From Microbacter sp. GSS18 (GTDB lineage Bacteria > Actinomycetota > Actinomycetes > Actinomycetales > Microbacteriaceae): 64,000 bases of DNA. Location: NCBI GenBank assembly GCA_029319145.1, contig CP119753.1, positions 1,488,001 through 1,552,000 of the forward strand, written 5' to 3'. This document shows, one piece after another, positions 60,957 to 64,000 of this stretch. Position 1 is the first letter of the stretch. Each line of letters begins with the position of its first letter. The position numbers and the translations under genes were made by a program. The notes beneath the pieces are model-generated. The model saw only the letters and a list, made by a program, of their open reading frames with translations, made no database searches and was not told the DNA's origin.

Positions 60957-62188
60957 CGCACGCCCGCCTTCGTCGCCGCCTGGCCGAACGCCGAGCCCGC
61001 GGCGGGCCGGCTGTCCTGGTACGGCGAGCCCGCCGTGAGGTTGTCGCCGCGGTTCGCGCCGGGCACCGCCTGTCGCGCCGGCCCGTCGCCGTACGCGGCC
61101 GCGACGCGGTTCGCGTGGGTCGGGGCATCCGGCACCTCGGCCGGCCGGTTCTTCGCCAGTTCGCGACGCAGCACCGGGACGACCTCGCCGCCGAGGATGT
61201 CGAGCTGCTCGAGCACGGTCTTCAGCGGAAGGCCGGCGTGGTCGATGAGGAACAGCTGACGCTGGTAGTCGCCGAACGTCTCGCGCATGCCCGCGTAGCG
61301 GTCGATCACCTGCTGGGGCGAGCCGACCGTGAGCGGCGTCATGTCGCTGAAGTCCTCGAGGCTGGGGCCGTGGCCGTACACCGGCGCGTTGTCGAAGTAG
61401 GGGCGGAACTCACGCACGGCGTCCTGCGAGTTCGCGCGCATGAAGACCTGGCCGCCCAGACCCACGATCGCCTGCTCGGGCGTGCCGTGGCCGTAGTGGG
61501 CGTATCGCTGGCGGTAGAGCGTGATGAGCCGCTGGTAGTGCTCCTTGGGCCAGAAGATGTTGTTGGCGAAGAAGCCGTCGCCGTAGTACGCGGCCTGCTC
61601 GGCGATCTCGGGAGTGCGGATGCTGCCGTGCCACACGAACGGCGGCACGCCGTCGAGGGGTCGCGGCGTCGAGGTGAATCCCTGCAGCGGCGTGCGGAAC
61701 TTGCCCTCCCAGTCCACGACGTCCTCGCGCCACAGGCGGTGCAGCAGGTTGTAGCTCTCGATCGCGATCGGAAGCCCCTGGCGGATGTCCTTGCCGAACC
61801 ACGGGTAGACGGGACCGGTGTTGCCGCGGCCGATCATGAGGTCGGCGCGACCCTCCGAGACGTGCTGCAGCATCGCGTAGTCCTCGGCGAGCTTCACCGG
61901 GTCGTTCGTCGTGATGAGCGTGGTCGCGGTGGACAGCACGAGGCGCTCGGTCTGCGCCGCGATGTACGCGAGTGTGGTCGTCGGCGAAGACGACCAGAAC
62001 GGCGGATTGTGGTGCTCGCCGAGCGCGAAGACGTCCAGGCCCACCTCTTCGGCGTGCTTGGCGATGGTCAGGGTGCCGCGGATCCGCTCAGCCTCGCTGG
62101 GGGTCGTGCCGTTCGTCGGGTCCTGCGTGATGTCGCTGACGGTGAAGATGCCGAACTGCATCCCCGGCCACGTGGTGCTGTCGCTCAC
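60953..62188 (-). CDS. luciferase-like flavin-dependent monooxygenase (CE1758-like)
   Basis: A 411-residue LLM-class oxidoreductase: MQFGIFTVSDITQDP, DVFALGEHHNPPFWSSSPTT, RLVLSTATTLITTNDPVKLA, GRADLMIGRGNTGPVYPWFG. It uses reduced FMN and oxygen; substrate unknown. The GTG at 62186-62188 follows AAGGAG. The C-terminal 60 residues are a low-complexity tail absent from many homologues. Partner reductase overlaps its stop. Confidence 0.9.
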   Translation of the reverse strand: MSDSTTWPGMQFGIFTVSDITQDPTNGTTPSEAERIRGTLTIAKHAEEVGLDVFALGEHHNPPFWSSSPTTTLAYIAAQTERLVLSTATTLITTNDPVKLAEDYAMLQHVSEGRADLMIGRGNTGPVYPWFGKDIRQGLPIAIESYNLLHRLWREDVVDWEGKFRTPLQGFTSTPRPLDGVPPFVWHGSIRTPEIAEQAAYYGDGFFANNIFWPKEHYQRLITLYRQRYAHYGHGTPEQAIVGLGGQVFMRANSQDAVREFRPYFDNAPVYGHGPSLEDFSDMTPLTVGSPQQVIDRYAGMRETFGDYQRQLFLIDHAGLPLKTVLEQLDILGGEVVPVLRRELAKNRPAEVPDAPTHANRVAAAYGDGPARQAVPGANRGDNLTAGSPYQDSRPAAGSAFGQAATKAGVR

Positions 62189-62263
62189 GATCGCTCTCCT
62201 TCCGCCCGATCCGGGCGAATTCATGCATTTGAATATACCTCATGCAACGCCGGGCGCACGCTC

Positions 62264-63115
62264 CTATTCCCGGCGGGGCGAGGGGAACTGCGTTCTCAGG
62301 AACCTCTCGAAGGCGCGCTCGGACAGCATGCGCCTCAGCGACAGCATGAGATGGGCCGAAGGGGCGACGCGATAGCGCGCCCGCGGTCGCCGCGCCTCCA
62401 GTGCGCGCACGACGCGATCCGCGACGTCCTCGGGCGCGCACGCGAAGCGCCGTCGAGCCCCCGAATCCCACGTGCGCGACAGCTCGACGACGCGAGCGTC
62501 GAAGCGCGCCCACACCGGAACGTCCTCCGCCGCACGCGCGCGATCGGCCGCAGCGATGGCGAGGCCGGTCGTGACCATGCCGGGAGCGATGAGCGAGACC
62601 TCCACGCCGAGCGGACGCAGTTCGTACCGCAGCGCATCACTGAAGGCCTCGATCGCATGCTTCGTGGCCGCGTACGCTCCCATCCCGGGCCAGATGAACC
62701 GGCCGTTCATCGAGCCGATGTTCACCACGCGCCCCCACCGCTGGGCGCGCATGCCCGGCAGCACGAGCTGGGTGAGGGCGAGCATCCCGAACACGTTCGT
62801 CTCGAACAGCCGTCGCACGTGATCCGCGGGGAACGTCTCGAGCGCGCCCAGCTCGCTGATGCCGGCGTTGTTCACGAGCACGCCGACCGCCCCCTCGCGC
62901 CCGGTCACGGCCTCGACGGCCGCATCCCGCGACGCGGCATCCGTGACGTCGAGGGCGAGGATGCGGCACCCCGCCCGCTCGAGGTCGTGCAGATCGTCGG
63001 GGTTTCGCGCCGTCGCGTACACGCGCCACCCGCGCTCGAGCAGGGCGAGTGCGGTGGCGCGGCCGATGCCTCTGGAACAGCCGGTCACGAGCACGGCACG
63101 AGAGGCGGGACGCAT
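62264..63115 (-). CDS. short-chain dehydrogenase/reductase
   Basis: A 283-residue SDR with VLVTGCSRGIGRATALALLE at residues 8-27, NNAG near residue 86, NIGSMNG near residue 135 and the active site YAATKHAIEAFSDALR near residue 151. The C-terminal RRPRARYRVAPSAHLMLSLR is typical of retinol-dehydrogenase-like SDRs. Substrate unknown. It is read toward the monooxygenase pair, but a 75-bp gap separates them. Confidence 0.88.
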   Translation of the reverse strand: MRPASRAVLVTGCSRGIGRATALALLERGWRVYATARNPDDLHDLERAGCRILALDVTDAASRDAAVEAVTGREGAVGVLVNNAGISELGALETFPADHVRRLFETNVFGMLALTQLVLPGMRAQRWGRVVNIGSMNGRFIWPGMGAYAATKHAIEAFSDALRYELRPLGVEVSLIAPGMVTTGLAIAAADRARAAEDVPVWARFDARVVELSRTWDSGARRRFACAPEDVADRVVRALEARRPRARYRVAPSAHLMLSLRRMLSERAFERFLRTQFPSPRRE

Positions 63116-63276
63116 ACGACACCTGTACCGGGCCGACGCGCGCGGCGCAACGCCTCCGGCACAGCGGAACAGTCCGGCGTCCCGCGCGCCGACCGGGCCT
63201 GATCCGCGGGGCCGGGATTCGGCGCGGAGACTCCACAGTGCCCGTCCAGGTTCAGCGGCGATAGTCTGATCGCGCC

Positions 63277-64000
63277 ATGAAGGACGTCCGCGCGCCCGGC
63301 GATCCGGGGTCGCCTCAACTCCCCCGCCACGGCTCGGCCGGGCACGGCGGACGCACGCCGTTCTGGGACAACGCGCGCTTCGCGTGCATCGTGCTGGTGG
63401 TGCTCGGCCACGCGGTGCAGCGGCTCACCTACGACTCCGACATCGCCCAGGCCCTCTACTACCTGATCTATGCCTTCCACATGCCCGCGTTCGCGATCAT
63501 CGCGGGGTACTTCTCCAAGTCCGACCCGCCGTCGCGACGTCAGATGGCACGCGTCATCACCGACATCCTGCTCCCGTACCTCATCTTCGAGACGCTGTGG
63601 ACCATCACGAAGCTGCTGGTCGAAGGCGAGGCGAACCCGAACCTGACCACACCGGCATGGACGCTGTGGTTCCTGCTCGCGCTGGGGATCTTCCGTCTCG
63701 TCCTCCCGTACCTCGCACTCCTCCGCTGGCCGCTCGTCTGGACGATCGCGATCTCGATCGGCGCGGGCTACCTTCCGAACATCGGCTCGACATTCTCACT
63801 CAACCGGACGCTGGGGCTGCTCCCGCTGTTCGCACTGGGGTGGTGGCTGCGCGAGCACGACATCGTCGCGCGCCTGCGACTGCTGGATCGGCGGCCGTGG
63901 TGGATCCGCGCCGCGGCCGCGGCGATCATGGTCGCGGCCGCATGGGCGGCGTGGCGCTTCGTCGGGCTCTGGGGCGAGGTCGACCTCACCCACTGGCTCT
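63277..64000 (+). CDS. acyltransferase 3-family membrane protein, N-terminal part
   Basis: An open frame to the window end (241 codons). It has a cytoplasmic Pro/Gly-rich start, then TPFWDNARFACIVLVVLGHA near residue 28 and FHMPAFAIIAGYFSKSDPPS near residue 68, the acyltransferase-3 His and loop typical of fucose 4-O-acetylase-like enzymes. Several membrane segments follow. It would acylate a cell-surface glycan. A TAGTCT lies 9 nt before the ATG, slightly long for a leaderless start. The C-terminus is outside the window. Confidence 0.85.
   Translation, partial: MKDVRAPGDPGSPQLPRHGSAGHGGRTPFWDNARFACIVLVVLGHAVQRLTYDSDIAQALYYLIYAFHMPAFAIIAGYFSKSDPPSRRQMARVITDILLPYLIFETLWTITKLLVEGEANPNLTTPAWTLWFLLALGIFRLVLPYLALLRWPLVWTIAISIGAGYLPNIGSTFSLNRTLGLLPLFALGWWLREHDIVARLRLLDRRPWWIRAAAAAIMVAAAWAAWRFVGLWGEVDLTHWL

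Noticed and set aside
1..64000. CRISPR array, integrase, transposase or inverted-repeat insertion sequence
   Set aside because: No array of regularly spaced repeats and no recombinase motifs were found on either strand, so the island has no visible mobility genes in this window.

Overview
The window is high-GC DNA from an actinobacterium. Gene content and order point to Microbacteriaceae, most likely Microbacterium or a close relative: DUF3046 beside recA, a ClgR-type regulator, and a dapB/thyA/folA/dapA/rnj/ftsK/pgsA/cinA/recA run. Many genes have an actinobacterial TANNNT -10 box 6-7 nt before the start codon, which implies leaderless mRNAs. The genus is inferred; there is no rRNA in the window to confirm it.

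Layout. (1) 1-12.9 kb is housekeeping: recA (partial, with an SOS box), DUF3046, clgR, cinA, pgsA, ftsK, a GNAT enzyme, RNase J, dapA, an SDR, folA and thyA on the minus strand, then a membrane thioredoxin/DUF4395 pair, OsmC and a TIGR01777 epimerase on the plus strand. (2) 13.1-31.2 kb is an accessory stretch. It holds two facing tRNA half-genes, a group of genes that looks like a defence island (two proteins with the R-[N/H]-x3-H motif of HEPN RNases, an ApeA-like protein, an RHH-YfbU/HNH gene pair with a palindromic operator), a metallo-hydrolase, several lipoproteins, tandem-duplicated membrane proteins, a radical SAM protein, an unusual ABATE-CGNR-LacI fusion regulator, gene remnants and a three-copy intergenic repeat. 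The heptamer GGATGCC/GGCATCC, dense in the flanking core, is almost absent here, which supports foreign origin. No integrase or transposase is visible. (3) 31.2-35.2 kb mixes small enzymes with truncated genes: an NTF2-like remnant and a cut-off copy of a serine-hydrolase lipoprotein upstream of its intact paralogue. (4) 35.3-45.7 kb is a TetR-controlled catabolic operon: CocE-type hydrolase, two DUF3237 proteins, a complete Opp/Dpp-type ABC importer and a YtcJ-type amidohydrolase. Most of its junctions are 4-bp ATGA/GTGA overlaps. (5) 45.8-64 kb returns to core genes: dapB, a TPR protein, an aspartic-protease-like protein divergent from rimK, a histidine phosphatase, a degenerate aldo/keto reductase, pnp, a glycosyltransferase-SGNH hydrolase fusion, DedA, a latex-clearing-protein-like oxygenase, a two-component flavin monooxygenase, an SDR and a partial acyltransferase.

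How it fits together. In Mycobacterium tuberculosis the order pnp-dapB-thyA-dfrA-dapA-rnj-ftsK-pgsA-clgR-recA is broadly kept. Here the same block is split: about 36 kb (roughly 10.5-47.5 kb) lies between thyA and the TPR/dapB pair. That segment appears composite, with a recent foreign part (13-31 kb) and a better-adapted catabolic operon (35-46 kb).
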